From Dyadobacter sp. CECT 9275 (GTDB lineage Bacteria; Bacteroidota; Bacteroidia; Cytophagales; Spirosomataceae): a DNA stretch of 64,000 nucleotides. The stretch spans positions 496,001 through 560,000 of the forward strand of contig NZ_CAJRAF010000002.1 of assembly GCF_907164905.1 (NCBI RefSeq), given 5' to 3'. The position numbers and the translations under genes are program-made. Shown here piece after piece: positions 35,505 to 44,070 of the stretch. Each line of letters starts with the position of its first letter. The first letter of the stretch is position 1. The notes under the pieces were generated by a model. The model worked only from the letters and a program-made list of their open reading frames with translations, was not told the origin of the DNA and did not search any database.

Positions 35505-37199
35505 ATGATGAAAAAGAAAATATCTCTCATATTCACCGCAGCTGGAATTTTATGGTTAAGCGCCTGTACCGACTTAAAGGAACAGGTACTGGACGAAACT
35601 TTAAGCACCAAGGTGTCCGACGAAGATGCCGCAAACGGACTCATCGCGCCTGTTTATGCTTTGCTGCCAAACCTATTTCAGCATACTACCTATTTTGCCC
35701 TGCAGGAAATCTCTACGGATGAGGCTATTTTGCCCTACCGAGGTGGTACAGACTGGGGTGATAACGGGATCTACCTGGCGCTTCATGCACATAACACAAC
35801 CAGTACGGACCCTAACGTAAACAATACCTGGAACACCCTGGTGCAGTCCATATCAAGGTCTATCACGGCGATCACCAGCTTTAAAACCTCTACCAACCCC
35901 AATGCAAGCTTGTATCTGGCGGAAGCAAGAGGAATGCGGGCGTATTACAATATGATTGCGCTGGATATGTTCGGTATTGTATTTATTAAGGAAGATCCGG
36001 GTGCGCCCTCTACCATTGTGCGCGGAGACGAAGCTGTTAAATACATCGAAAGCGAACTGCTGGCCATTGAACCACAGGTCCAGCCCAAAGCGGTGGTAGG
36101 TCCTGGCCGGTTAAATCAGGCGGCAGTATGGGGATTGCTTTCACGTCTGTATCTGAATGCTGCCGTTTACAGGAATATTTACGGTACTCAGTTTGACTTC
36201 AAAAGTGATGACATGGACAAAGTGATCCAGTATACTGACAAGATCATTGCATCCGGACAGGCCAAACTTTCTGCTGATTACTTTGCTATTTTCGGCAACG
36301 ACAATCATACCAACGAAGAATTGATTTTTGCTGTGGATCAGCGCCCTGACCTGAACGGCCACAACCGTATGGCATACTTCTCTATTTCTGGTGATCAGTT
36401 CCCTCTGGCCGCATTCCCCGCCGCAAACGGGACTGATGGCCCCGGTATTACTTCGGACTTTTACCAGAGCTGGGTACAGGCTTATGGTACCGAAGATCCA
36501 ACCCGTGACCCGCGTTTCTACAAACAGAACATGTCTATTTACTCCAACAAGGCCGATACCTGCATCAATGATGCCGACTACAAAATTAACCGGGGTATTC
36601 TCCGCGGCCAGCAGTATGGTGCATTGCGGGTAAATGGAGCATTTGTAAGATGCCCGGATGGAAAACTGAAAGTTGGGAAGCTTAACTATGTAACACGAAA
36701 TAAAGCCAATCTGGCAGTGGACTTTACCCAAAATATTGATTTCACCCCGGAAGGCAGCAACTATAATTCAGGGTACCGCGTTGAAAAATATGAATTCAGC
36801 CGCGTTTCAGACACTGGAAGAAACAAGGGAGAAGCGGATATCGTCATCCTTCGTTTGGCGGATATTTACATGATGCGCGCTGAAGCCAAGTTACGGAAAA
36901 GTAATGATGCAGCAGGAGCGCTGGCCGATGTGAATACTGTGAGAGCCGCACGAACTGCAACCACTCCCCCGCCCGCATTGACTTCCATGACACTGGACCT
37001 GCTTTTCCGTGAACGCGGATTTGAGTTCTACTGGGAAATGTTACGCCGTACGGATATGATCCGTTTTGGTAAATACGAAGGAAAATGGACTGAAAAAACC
37101 AACTCTGACGTTCACAAACGTATTTTCCCAATACCACAAAATGCGATCGACGGAGCGTCCAACCTTCCTGGATACCTGGTTCAGAACACTGGATACTAG
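35505..37199 (+). CDS. SusD/RagB-type substrate-binding lipoprotein
   Basis: A 564-residue outer-membrane lipoprotein. The lipobox ends at Cys21 (LWLSAC). The helical TPR-like SusD core follows, with the typical GMRAYYNMIALDMFG segment at about 145-159 and a C-terminal FRERGFEFYWEMLRRTDMIRFGKY block. It caps the SusC barrel and binds the ligand at the cell surface. It begins 8 bp after the SusC stop, so the two form one operon closed by a strong terminator at 37220. No glycosidase gene follows, unlike a full polysaccharide-utilisation locus, which fits uptake of a small ligand. Confidence 0.95.
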   Translation: MMKKKISLIFTAAGILWLSACTDLKEQVLDETLSTKVSDEDAANGLIAPVYALLPNLFQHTTYFALQEISTDEAILPYRGGTDWGDNGIYLALHAHNTTSTDPNVNNTWNTLVQSISRSITAITSFKTSTNPNASLYLAEARGMRAYYNMIALDMFGIVFIKEDPGAPSTIVRGDEAVKYIESELLAIEPQVQPKAVVGPGRLNQAAVWGLLSRLYLNAAVYRNIYGTQFDFKSDDMDKVIQYTDKIIASGQAKLSADYFAIFGNDNHTNEELIFAVDQRPDLNGHNRMAYFSISGDQFPLAAFPAANGTDGPGITSDFYQSWVQAYGTEDPTRDPRFYKQNMSIYSNKADTCINDADYKINRGILRGQQYGALRVNGAFVRCPDGKLKVGKLNYVTRNKANLAVDFTQNIDFTPEGSNYNSGYRVEKYEFSRVSDTGRNKGEADIVILRLADIYMMRAEAKLRKSNDAAGALADVNTVRAARTATTPPPALTSMTLDLLFRERGFEFYWEMLRRTDMIRFGKYEGKWTEKTNSDVHKRIFPIPQNAIDGASNLPGYLVQNTGY

Positions 37200-37219
37200 T
37201 ACCTGAAGGGTTAAAAATA

Positions 37220-37261
37220 AAAAAGGGTTTCGCAGCGTACTATGCTTGCGAAACCCTTTTT
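37220..37261. terminator. Bidirectional intrinsic terminator (15-bp stem) after SusD
   Basis: AAAAAGGGTTTCGCA at 37220-37234 is the exact reverse complement of TGCGAAACCCTTTTT at 37247-37261 around a 12-nt loop. It lies between the converging SusD and DUF3857 genes. Confidence 0.88.
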
Positions 37262-37299
37262 GCTGTCCGTATACATTCCTTCGTCCGGCCGTCCCAGCA

Positions 37300-39915
37300 C
37301 TAATCGCTGGTCAGCTCCTGATTTACACTGGTATCTCGTAAAGGGATGGCGGTTGAAAAAGTATTGACGAAAGTTTTTTCCGCCCGCCTCGACTTATAGA
37401 GATACAGGATCCAGAAAGCCATAAAAATCAGTGCGCTAACGATTTCTCCCACTTGTTTGGCCACCAGAGAGATTGAGTCATAATCGTAAAAAATGGCTGC
37501 AATGGAAGTATCAGCAATTAAATAAGCCGCCTTAAAAGAATAGAACAGCGAAAAAACCAATCGGAATGAATCTCTCCTTTTTAAAAATAACAACAGTACC
37601 AATCCGGACCCGCAAAACGTAAGTGCGTTCAGAAATACCTCGGCGGACAGAAAAACATGATATAGGGTAACTCTGGTTTCCAAATCTCCCGCCAGCGCAT
37701 CCCAACCGCTAACGGTGAAGTAAGGAAGCGACTCATCTCCCCACAACCAGAACAAAATCGAAATACCTTGTCCAAATAACCCTATACCCATTAAAATAAG
37801 CCATCCGCCAATAGGAATACCCCGGCCCGACTGATGAATACTGCCCGGGGAATAACGGTAAAGTTTTGTGCACAGGTAAATACCAACTACAAGGGAGGCT
37901 ATAAACAAAAGTATCATCCAGGGATTATAATCACTTGTACCGGATACTTCCAGGGAATCCCACATTTCATATTCAAGATGACCAACCAGCTTCTTAATAT
38001 CATTCTTAAACTGGTTGCTCTCATTCACTGGGACGTAATCCTTTAAAGTTTTATATTCATAGGATAACTCCCAGACATTTTCAGTTTCGTTCAGCTTTGA
38101 TTTGAACCTGATCAGATATGACTCGCGCTTCAACTCCCACTCTTCGGGACGGATATTTCTTTGATCGGGAAGCTTTATCTGGATGCGGTAATCAAGATGG
38201 TAAGGGTAATTCAGAGAAATCGGGGTTTTTCTGACCCGGTTTGGAAGATTGATGAGCTGATCATAAAGAATTTTACCAAAAACCGAAAACCGGAGTTTTT
38301 TCGAGGTACTGTCTTTTGACCAGGCATTCTTTATTTTGTAGTGCTCTGTTACCAAAAACATATTCTCTTCCCTCAGATCTTGATACACCAGTGTATCAGC
38401 TGCTTCAAATTCACTGTTTTTATAGATCTCCCTGTAATAATTGATATACCCCTCTTCTATTTCTGAGATATTACCCTCCTGAAAATCAGCCCGTATATAA
38501 TCCGCATTTGACTTAGCGTATACCGTATGAACCTTGAGAGATCCCGCGGATACCGTATCCGTAGCAGACGGGACGGTAAACACTTCGGTAACCAAAATTT
38601 TCCCGGGATTTTGAGGCGGAATATTGATGATGGACTGTTCCCCTTTTTTTAACAACAAACCTTTTTCGTAAGCCGGAAAAAAAATTGACGCGGCCTTGCC
38701 CCCCTGAAGAGAAAACGTTGCGTCAATAAAAATGTGCTTTGTTTCATTTAGTTTGACCCGCGTCACCACATGGTTGAAATCCAGCGGAGTGGGCAGGTAG
38801 TCAGCCAAGTGGGATTTTTTGTAGGTGTCCACGAGTACAGGATCTGCCTCAATAGCATTTTCCCTTAGAATGGCGCACAGCAGAAGTGTCTTATCCTTAC
38901 AATCCCCATACCTTTGCTCGAAAACATTTTCGGGATGGTGAGGTTTATGCGAATTTTCTCCAGTTTCAATTCCCAGATAACGAATCTCGTCCTGTACAAA
39001 ACGACTTACCTTTTCGATGAATATTTCTTTGTTTCCCTTCGCCTCTTTTTGCCATTGCAAAATTTTGTTTTTCAACGGCCCATTTATGACCGGCTGAGCA
39101 TAAAATTCCAGGCCCCAGTCCACTACCTCAGCCCAGTTTTTGAACTCGGAAATCTGCACAAATGGCTCATTAACATACCAGGAGGGTGAATAATCCTCGT
39201 AAGGTATATTTTTAGCGTTTCTTACATCCCATTCGTATACGAGCTGGTTCCCGATTTGTCTGACCGACTTTTTAACAGGATTATTGAATTCTTTGAAATA
39301 TAGGTTTCTGGTTTTGGACGAAAACAAAGCATAGTGTTTCTGCGGGATGTAATCATAGGCCCCAAAATAAAAGGAGTTTGAATATTTATTTCGGAAAACA
39401 CTGTTCCAACCCGTTACGGTGTAAGAGAATTCGATCCGATCGCCTTTGCGGACGTCTTTCAGAATTAAAGACGCCGAATAATATCCGTTGTAAATGAATC
39501 TTTGTCTGTCAGTTTCGTAGGCAAGTACCTTAAAATCTCCCGCTTTCAACTTCGAAATTACTTTCCCATCCCGGATGATATTTACAGTATGGAAAGAAAC
39601 CTGCTCGTAGGTGGGATCAAAACTTACCGCTATTTCTGATCCATTCTGGATGCCGCTCTCAGATACAATCTGCCGGATCAGGCGGTGGTAGGTCGACTTC
39701 TTATCCAGATTAACCTGCATATCATTGAAGGCGACGTAATACCCGTCTGAAAAACTCTTTTGGGACGGAATTCCACCTGATGGTTTCACTTCAATTACCC
39801 AGGAAGGTATGGGAGATATTTTTACCGAGGGTACTGAAAAGCTTTTAAGATTACAAAAAAGGCAAATCAGCAGCAAAAGCCCCCAATTTTTGATTGTGGT
39901 ACGGAAAGGTTTCAA
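37300..39915 (-). CDS. DUF3857-transglutaminase-like protein with C-terminal DUF2569 membrane domain
   Basis: An 871-residue exported protein. After a signal sequence comes DUF3857 (about 50-220), then a transglutaminase-like core with QRYGDCKDK (catalytic Cys339), LDFNHVVTRV (His) and IFIDATF (Asp), a full cysteine-protease-type triad. A beta domain follows, one membrane helix (about 665-685), then a DUF2569-like bundle of about four helices starting GIPIGGWLILMGIGLF. The catalytic part faces the periplasm. It may cleave or cross-link proteins; the target is unknown. Fusion with DUF2569 is unusual to me. The start is a TTG at 39915, because a stop codon lies directly upstream and no ATG precedes the signal sequence. 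Confidence 0.85.
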   Translation of the reverse strand: MKPFRTTIKNWGLLLLICLFCNLKSFSVPSVKISPIPSWVIEVKPSGGIPSQKSFSDGYYVAFNDMQVNLDKKSTYHRLIRQIVSESGIQNGSEIAVSFDPTYEQVSFHTVNIIRDGKVISKLKAGDFKVLAYETDRQRFIYNGYYSASLILKDVRKGDRIEFSYTVTGWNSVFRNKYSNSFYFGAYDYIPQKHYALFSSKTRNLYFKEFNNPVKKSVRQIGNQLVYEWDVRNAKNIPYEDYSPSWYVNEPFVQISEFKNWAEVVDWGLEFYAQPVINGPLKNKILQWQKEAKGNKEIFIEKVSRFVQDEIRYLGIETGENSHKPHHPENVFEQRYGDCKDKTLLLCAILRENAIEADPVLVDTYKKSHLADYLPTPLDFNHVVTRVKLNETKHIFIDATFSLQGGKAASIFFPAYEKGLLLKKGEQSIINIPPQNPGKILVTEVFTVPSATDTVSAGSLKVHTVYAKSNADYIRADFQEGNISEIEEGYINYYREIYKNSEFEAADTLVYQDLREENMFLVTEHYKIKNAWSKDSTSKKLRFSVFGKILYDQLINLPNRVRKTPISLNYPYHLDYRIQIKLPDQRNIRPEEWELKRESYLIRFKSKLNETENVWELSYEYKTLKDYVPVNESNQFKNDIKKLVGHLEYEMWDSLEVSGTSDYNPWMILLFIASLVVGIYLCTKLYRYSPGSIHQSGRGIPIGGWLILMGIGLFGQGISILFWLWGDESLPYFTVSGWDALAGDLETRVTLYHVFLSAEVFLNALTFCGSGLVLLLFLKRRDSFRLVFSLFYSFKAAYLIADTSIAAIFYDYDSISLVAKQVGEIVSALIFMAFWILYLYKSRRAEKTFVNTFSTAIPLRDTSVNQELTSD

Positions 39916-40079
39916 TTATAAATGGAGAGTTAGGTAAATAACTCCTAAATCTAGATTAATTTACCAAAAGACACAAATGAGTGTACAATCTGGTGATGTG
40001 AAAGAAACGGTTTTGGTGGAACATTATCTCTGCGATACCTAACGATTTGTTTTAACCCTTGCCCGGAAAGTCACGGATG

Positions 40080-40733
40080 TTAATCAACCCAAAATTCTCT
40101 TCGCCGCTTTTGGCGTTTCACTTCCGAATATTTATGAATTCCGTTAACATAATGCTGTATATCGACCAAATTACCCTGATAATCATATTCATACAGCGCG
40201 CCTGTCCCATTAGAAAAATCACCCTTGTTCATCGGCTTCCCGTACATATTAAAGTTTTCGACCACCTGCACTAACCTGCCTCGTTCATATATCCTTTCTG
40301 TCCAAAGCTGGCTGTTCTCAAAAAACCACAGAAAAGTACCGTCAGCTTTTCCTCTTGTATAATTACATTCGATCTCAATCTGACCATTTGTATAATAGGA
40401 GGTATATTTTCCCTCTGCTTTACCACCTATTGTGGCAAACTTAGCTCTGATCTGACCCTCAGGATAAAAAAACGTCGCAGCAGTCAATTCTGTCTTACTA
40501 TTTTTAACTTTTGATATTTCATACCCGTAAAAAGTATTTTTTAAATATTTCCAATATCTCCCATACAGTTTGTTATCACCCAGAAAATATTCCTCCTCCT
40601 TGATTTTTCCATTTGATAAATATTTCTTTAAAATAAGCGTATCACCGGACAAAACTTTCTCCGTTCTCTTCTGGCAGAATGCAACCAGAGAAAATGAGGT
40701 ACAAAGGACCATGAGTAAGAGCCTTACGAGCAT
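40080..40733 (-). CDS. Exported YwqK/MORN-type repeat protein
   Basis: A 217-residue protein with a signal peptide (cleavage near AFCQ). The mature part has repeated Y-x-N/E-G-x-I/L units (YLSNGKIKEEEYF, FYPEGQIRAKF, YYTNGQIEIECNY), the MORN_2 pattern of the YwqK family. Databases often label such proteins antitoxin YwqK, but there is no toxin gene nearby and this one is exported, so a structural or envelope role is more likely. It ends 165 bp before the DUF3857 gene and begins 54 bp after the LacI gene stop, all on the minus strand. Confidence 0.75.
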   Translation of the reverse strand: MLVRLLLMVLCTSFSLVAFCQKRTEKVLSGDTLILKKYLSNGKIKEEEYFLGDNKLYGRYWKYLKNTFYGYEISKVKNSKTELTAATFFYPEGQIRAKFATIGGKAEGKYTSYYTNGQIEIECNYTRGKADGTFLWFFENSQLWTERIYERGRLVQVVENFNMYGKPMNKGDFSNGTGALYEYDYQGNLVDIQHYVNGIHKYSEVKRQKRRREFWVD

Positions 40734-40787
40734 CTCAGATAACTTTTATTTAGTTCATACTTAAAACAAAAAGGGGCTCATTTCCCA

Positions 40788-41819
40788 TCAAATCCTTAAC
40801 GACGACTCCCTGATCACAAGCTCTGAAGGGAGCACAATACTTTCATGCAGAAAATCTCCTGACGCATTGACCTGATTCAGAAAAAGGCGCGAAGCTTCCA
40901 TCCCTATTTTCCGCCCGGGCCTGCTGACGGTAGTCAGGGATGGAAACGTATAGGCAGAGATCGGTGAATTATCAAAACCGACCAGACCAACGTCCTGGGG
41001 TATCCGGAGGCCCTTGTCTTTTACTACGCGCATGGCGCCAATTGCAACCTGGTCGTTCACGCCAAAAATGGCATCGGGCGGTGAAGCCAGTTCCAGCAGC
41101 CGTTTGGTGGGAACAATGGCACTCTCGACCTTGAAATTGGTATTGATGATCAGCTCTTCCCGGACGGACATATCATACTTTTTCAGACAATCAATGTACC
41201 CCTTTAACCGCTGTTCCGACACGGTAAGCCCGTTGGGGCCTTTCAGGTGGGCTATATCCTTGTAACCAATACTGATCAAATGCTCCACTGCGGCAAAAGC
41301 ACCATGGTAATCGTCCACAGTAGCACGGCTTGTTTCAAAATCTTCGTATTCTCGGTCAATAAAAATGAGCGGTGTTTTTCGCTGGATTACGCTTTCAAGA
41401 TGTTCGTAATAGCCCGAGTCGTAGGTTTCCTGCGCCACAGACAAAAAAATACCCTCAATGCGGTTGGAGAGCAATTTGGAGAGGTACTCTTTTTCCAGCA
41501 GATAGCTTTCGTTGGTTACACAGATATTCAGCGTATAGCCCATTGGCTGCAGTATCGTGTGCAAGCCTTCCACCACGGCCGTCTCGTAGTAATTGCTGAT
41601 CGTGGGCACCACCACGCCCAGGGTAGCGGTGCGCTTGTTGAGCAGGCTCAGAGATACTTCGTTCTTCTGATATCCCACCTGCCGGGCGTACTCCTGTATA
41701 TTTTTACGGGTATCCTCATTGATGGCCGGATGGTCATTCAGAGCCCTGGAAACCGTAGATGGGGAACATCGGAAACGTTTTGCAATGTCTTTAATCGTAA
41801 CAGGCCGGGAAGAATTCAT
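40788..41819 (-). CDS. LacI-family regulator, probable repressor of the inositol cluster
   Basis: A 343-residue regulator. Residues 5-60 are a LacI helix-turn-helix: VTIKDIAKRFRCSPSTVSRALNDHP and the hinge start. Residues about 65-340 are the periplasmic-binding-protein-like effector domain. It diverges from iolB across a 132-bp gap that holds two CAAACGTTTG palindromes, so it most likely represses iolB and its own gene, and is released by inositol or a breakdown product. The same palindromes upstream of SusC (32253-32283) and a variant upstream of the symporter (46683) suggest a regulon. The effector is inferred from context. It is the only transcription factor within the cluster. Confidence 0.92.
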   Translation of the reverse strand: MNSSRPVTIKDIAKRFRCSPSTVSRALNDHPAINEDTRKNIQEYARQVGYQKNEVSLSLLNKRTATLGVVVPTISNYYETAVVEGLHTILQPMGYTLNICVTNESYLLEKEYLSKLLSNRIEGIFLSVAQETYDSGYYEHLESVIQRKTPLIFIDREYEDFETSRATVDDYHGAFAAVEHLISIGYKDIAHLKGPNGLTVSEQRLKGYIDCLKKYDMSVREELIINTNFKVESAIVPTKRLLELASPPDAIFGVNDQVAIGAMRVVKDKGLRIPQDVGLVGFDNSPISAYTFPSLTTVSRPGRKIGMEASRLFLNQVNASGDFLHESIVLPSELVIRESSLRI

Positions 41820-41856
41820 GATATAGGATAATTACAATTTAAAACATAAATTATTG

Positions 41857-41886
41857 CAAACGTTTGTATTTTTTTTCAAACGTTTG
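41857..41886. promoter_or_regulatory. Tandem LacI-type operators between the LacI gene and iolB
   Basis: Perfect palindromes CAAACGTTTG at 41857-41866 and 41877-41886, 20 bp apart. They lie 38-67 bp before the LacI start and 66-95 bp before the iolB start, in a position to block both promoters. The TTTG at the end of the second copy (41883-41886) could also be the -33 element of the iolB promoter. Confidence 0.82.
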
Positions 41887-41914
41887 CATTCAATATTAAC
41901 ATATTTACATTTTG
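41883..41914 (+). promoter_or_regulatory. Candidate iolB promoter overlapping the second operator
   Basis: TTTG at 41883-41886 is followed after 19 nt by TACATTTTG (41906-41914), close to the Bacteroidetes -33 TTTG / -7 TAnnTTTG arrangement but with one extra base in the -7 box. A repressor bound at 41877-41886 would cover the -33 element. No start site is known. Confidence 0.45.
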
Positions 41915-41951
41915 TGTTTAATTTATACAACACTATCATTGCAGAAATGTA

Positions 41952-42827
41952 ATGAATAACACAATGAGTAAACTGCTGGTTAAGCCTTTCAAAAATACCA
42001 ATACCTACCATTCCCTGACAAGCGGACAAGCCGGCTGGCAATATTTAAACTTCGAGGCGAAAATACTGGATACCGGTGAACAAATCGAACTTAATACCGG
42101 AGATTACGAATATTGCATTGTTCTGCTTGGTGGAAATTTCAAAGTGGAGGCCAATGGTGAAGTATGGGAAACCAGAAATGGCAGAAAAGATGTGTTCAGC
42201 GGGATCGGCCATGCCATGTACCTTTCCAGGCATACCGCTTTTGTACTGACGGCCCAGTCGCCCCGGACCGACATCGCGATCTGTTATGTAAAAACCGATG
42301 AGGATCATCCGCCGCGCATGAAACGCCCGGAAGAAGCGGCCATTGAGTTCAGGGGCGGAGATAATGCCAACCGCCAGATCAACAGCCTGCTGGAACCAGG
42401 TTTTGACTGTCATAAAATCGTATGCGTTGAAGTATATACGCCCTCAGGCAACTGGAGTTCCTTCCCTGCTCACAAGCACGACGAACGGAAAGTAGACGAA
42501 AATGGCAATCTGCTGGAAGCCAATCTTGAGGAGATCTATTTTTACAAGATTGACAAACCGCAGGGCTATGCCATACAGCAGGTTTATACTGAGGACCGTT
42601 CGCTGGATGAAATTGTGAGGGTGCATGACAATGAAGCCGTATTGGTACCTAAGGGTTACCACCCGGTGGTTGCGGGCCACGGCTATCATGTTTACTATCT
42701 TAACTTTCTGGCAGGTAGCGACCAGTCGCTGGCCAACACCTCGGATCCGGATCATGACTGGATATATGGCTCATGGAAAGGCTCAGATCCCCGGTTGCCC
42801 CTAGTGACAGCCGAAATGAACGGATAA
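41952..42827 (+). CDS. iolB: 5-deoxy-glucuronate isomerase
   Basis: A 291-residue cupin-type enzyme that converts 5-deoxy-D-glucuronate to 5-dehydro-2-deoxy-D-gluconate in myo-inositol breakdown, downstream of IolD. Family blocks are WSSFPAHKHD (metal His residues at about 175-177), EEIYFYKI and PQGYAIQQVYT, and VLVPKGYHPVVAGHGYHVYYLN. ATG at 41952; a second in-frame ATG at 41964 is possible. It is the first gene of the catabolic operon and divergent from the LacI gene. The next gene, iolC, begins 108 bp downstream. Confidence 0.93.
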   Translation: MNNTMSKLLVKPFKNTNTYHSLTSGQAGWQYLNFEAKILDTGEQIELNTGDYEYCIVLLGGNFKVEANGEVWETRNGRKDVFSGIGHAMYLSRHTAFVLTAQSPRTDIAICYVKTDEDHPPRMKRPEEAAIEFRGGDNANRQINSLLEPGFDCHKIVCVEVYTPSGNWSSFPAHKHDERKVDENGNLLEANLEEIYFYKIDKPQGYAIQQVYTEDRSLDEIVRVHDNEAVLVPKGYHPVVAGHGYHVYYLNFLAGSDQSLANTSDPDHDWIYGSWKGSDPRLPLVTAEMNG

Positions 42828-42935
42828 TAGATGGTCTTTTCCGGACGGAAGTATATCGCTGAGCCGGATCGTACACAATGAAACCCTGACCAGCCGCACG
42901 GCGGCAGTAAGGCCCACTAAACGAAAATAACCCCA

Positions 42936-43943
42936 ATGAAAAAATATGATTTACTGACACTGGGCCGCTCTTCAATTGATCTGTATTCGGCCAATGTGGG
43001 TAGCCCTTTTGTTAATATAGAGGCATTCAACGCGTTTGTAGGTGGTTGCCCTCTCAACATTGCCACGGGCAGTAAACGCCTCGGCCTCAATACGGCCTTG
43101 CTGACCGGAGTCGGAAACGATCAGGTAGGCAACTTTATCAAGCATTTTTTACAGCAGGAAGGTATTCATACCGACTGGATTCCCACCATAGAAGGTACCA
43201 GAAGTTCGGCTGTTATCCTCGGAATTGAACCTCCTGATAAATTTCCTCTTGTTTTTTATCGTGACAATTGCGCGGACATTCACCTGGACCTTGATCATGT
43301 GGCAGCCGTTCCTTTTGCCGAGTTCAAAGCGGCGGCATTTTCAGGTACTGCTTTCAGCAGGGATCCAAGCCGTACCGCCATGTTTTTTGCACTGGAACAG
43401 GCCAGGCAAAATGATGTGATCAGAATCCTGGACATAGACTTCCGGGCAGACCAGTGGTTTGACCCCCGCGCATTTGGAGTTACCATCAGAGCCGCTCTTG
43501 GCAGTTTTAATATTGTGGTAGGAACGGAAGAAGAAATCCTCGCCACCTTTCTGACAGACAAGGAGCAACTCCTGATTAAACATCAGCAGATATCCGCACC
43601 GGAAATCAGGGGAAATATTGAAAATGCAATTGAGCAGATTCTGCTTTCGGGCGTGGAAACGCTGGTGGTGAAACGAGGGAAAGACGGGGCGTCCATTTTC
43701 CAGCCGGGGAGGGAAGAAATAAAAGTACCAGGTTTTCCTGTAGAAGTATTGAACGTACTCGGTGCCGGAGATGCGTTTTGTGCCGGCTTTTCTTATGGCT
43801 TGCTGAGTGGCTGGGATCTTTACAAGAGTGTAAGAATGGGAAATGCATGCGGGGCCATTATTGTAACCAGGGAAGGCTGTGCCAACTTTATGCCTACGAA
43901 TGAAGAGGTTATGCAATTTGTGCTGGATAGAGGGGGATTTTAG
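42936..43943 (+). CDS. iolC: 5-dehydro-2-deoxygluconokinase
   Basis: A 335-residue PfkB-family kinase. It phosphorylates 5-dehydro-2-deoxy-D-gluconate (the IolB product) with ATP. GGCPLNIATGSKRLG near the start is the IolC-type substrate motif and LNVLGAGDAFCAGF the PfkB anion hole, with catalytic Asp in GAGD. It is the single-domain form; proteobacterial versions are often fused to a DUF2090 aldolase-like domain. Here the aldolase is a separate class II enzyme (iolJ). It sits between iolB and iolA. Confidence 0.92.
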   Translation: MKKYDLLTLGRSSIDLYSANVGSPFVNIEAFNAFVGGCPLNIATGSKRLGLNTALLTGVGNDQVGNFIKHFLQQEGIHTDWIPTIEGTRSSAVILGIEPPDKFPLVFYRDNCADIHLDLDHVAAVPFAEFKAAAFSGTAFSRDPSRTAMFFALEQARQNDVIRILDIDFRADQWFDPRAFGVTIRAALGSFNIVVGTEEEILATFLTDKEQLLIKHQQISAPEIRGNIENAIEQILLSGVETLVVKRGKDGASIFQPGREEIKVPGFPVEVLNVLGAGDAFCAGFSYGLLSGWDLYKSVRMGNACGAIIVTREGCANFMPTNEEVMQFVLDRGGF

Positions 43944-44070
43944 CGTGGGGTATTCGGTGGGCAGTATTCAGTAGGCAGTAAGTAGTGGGCAGTGGGTGAT
44001 TAGTACAATTAATAATAAGGCCGGACGGTTTCCGGACATCAGTTAAATCAAACGAAATTCAATATCCATC
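43944..44070. repeat. Degenerate GTRGGCAGT repeats between iolC and iolA
   Basis: The 127-bp gap begins with a low-complexity tract (about 43950-44000) made of short near-copies of GTGGGCAGT/GTAGGCAGT: GTGGGCAGTATTCAGTAGGC, then AGTAAGTAGTGGGCAGTGGG. The same AGTAGGCAGT core appears in the larger repeat block upstream of iolJ (48484 onward). It may be a dispersed intergenic repeat family. Confidence 0.5.

Noticed and set aside
40080..40733. Toxin-antitoxin label for the YwqK/MORN-type protein
   Set aside because: The protein is exported and no toxin gene is adjacent; the antitoxin name is inherited from database labels.
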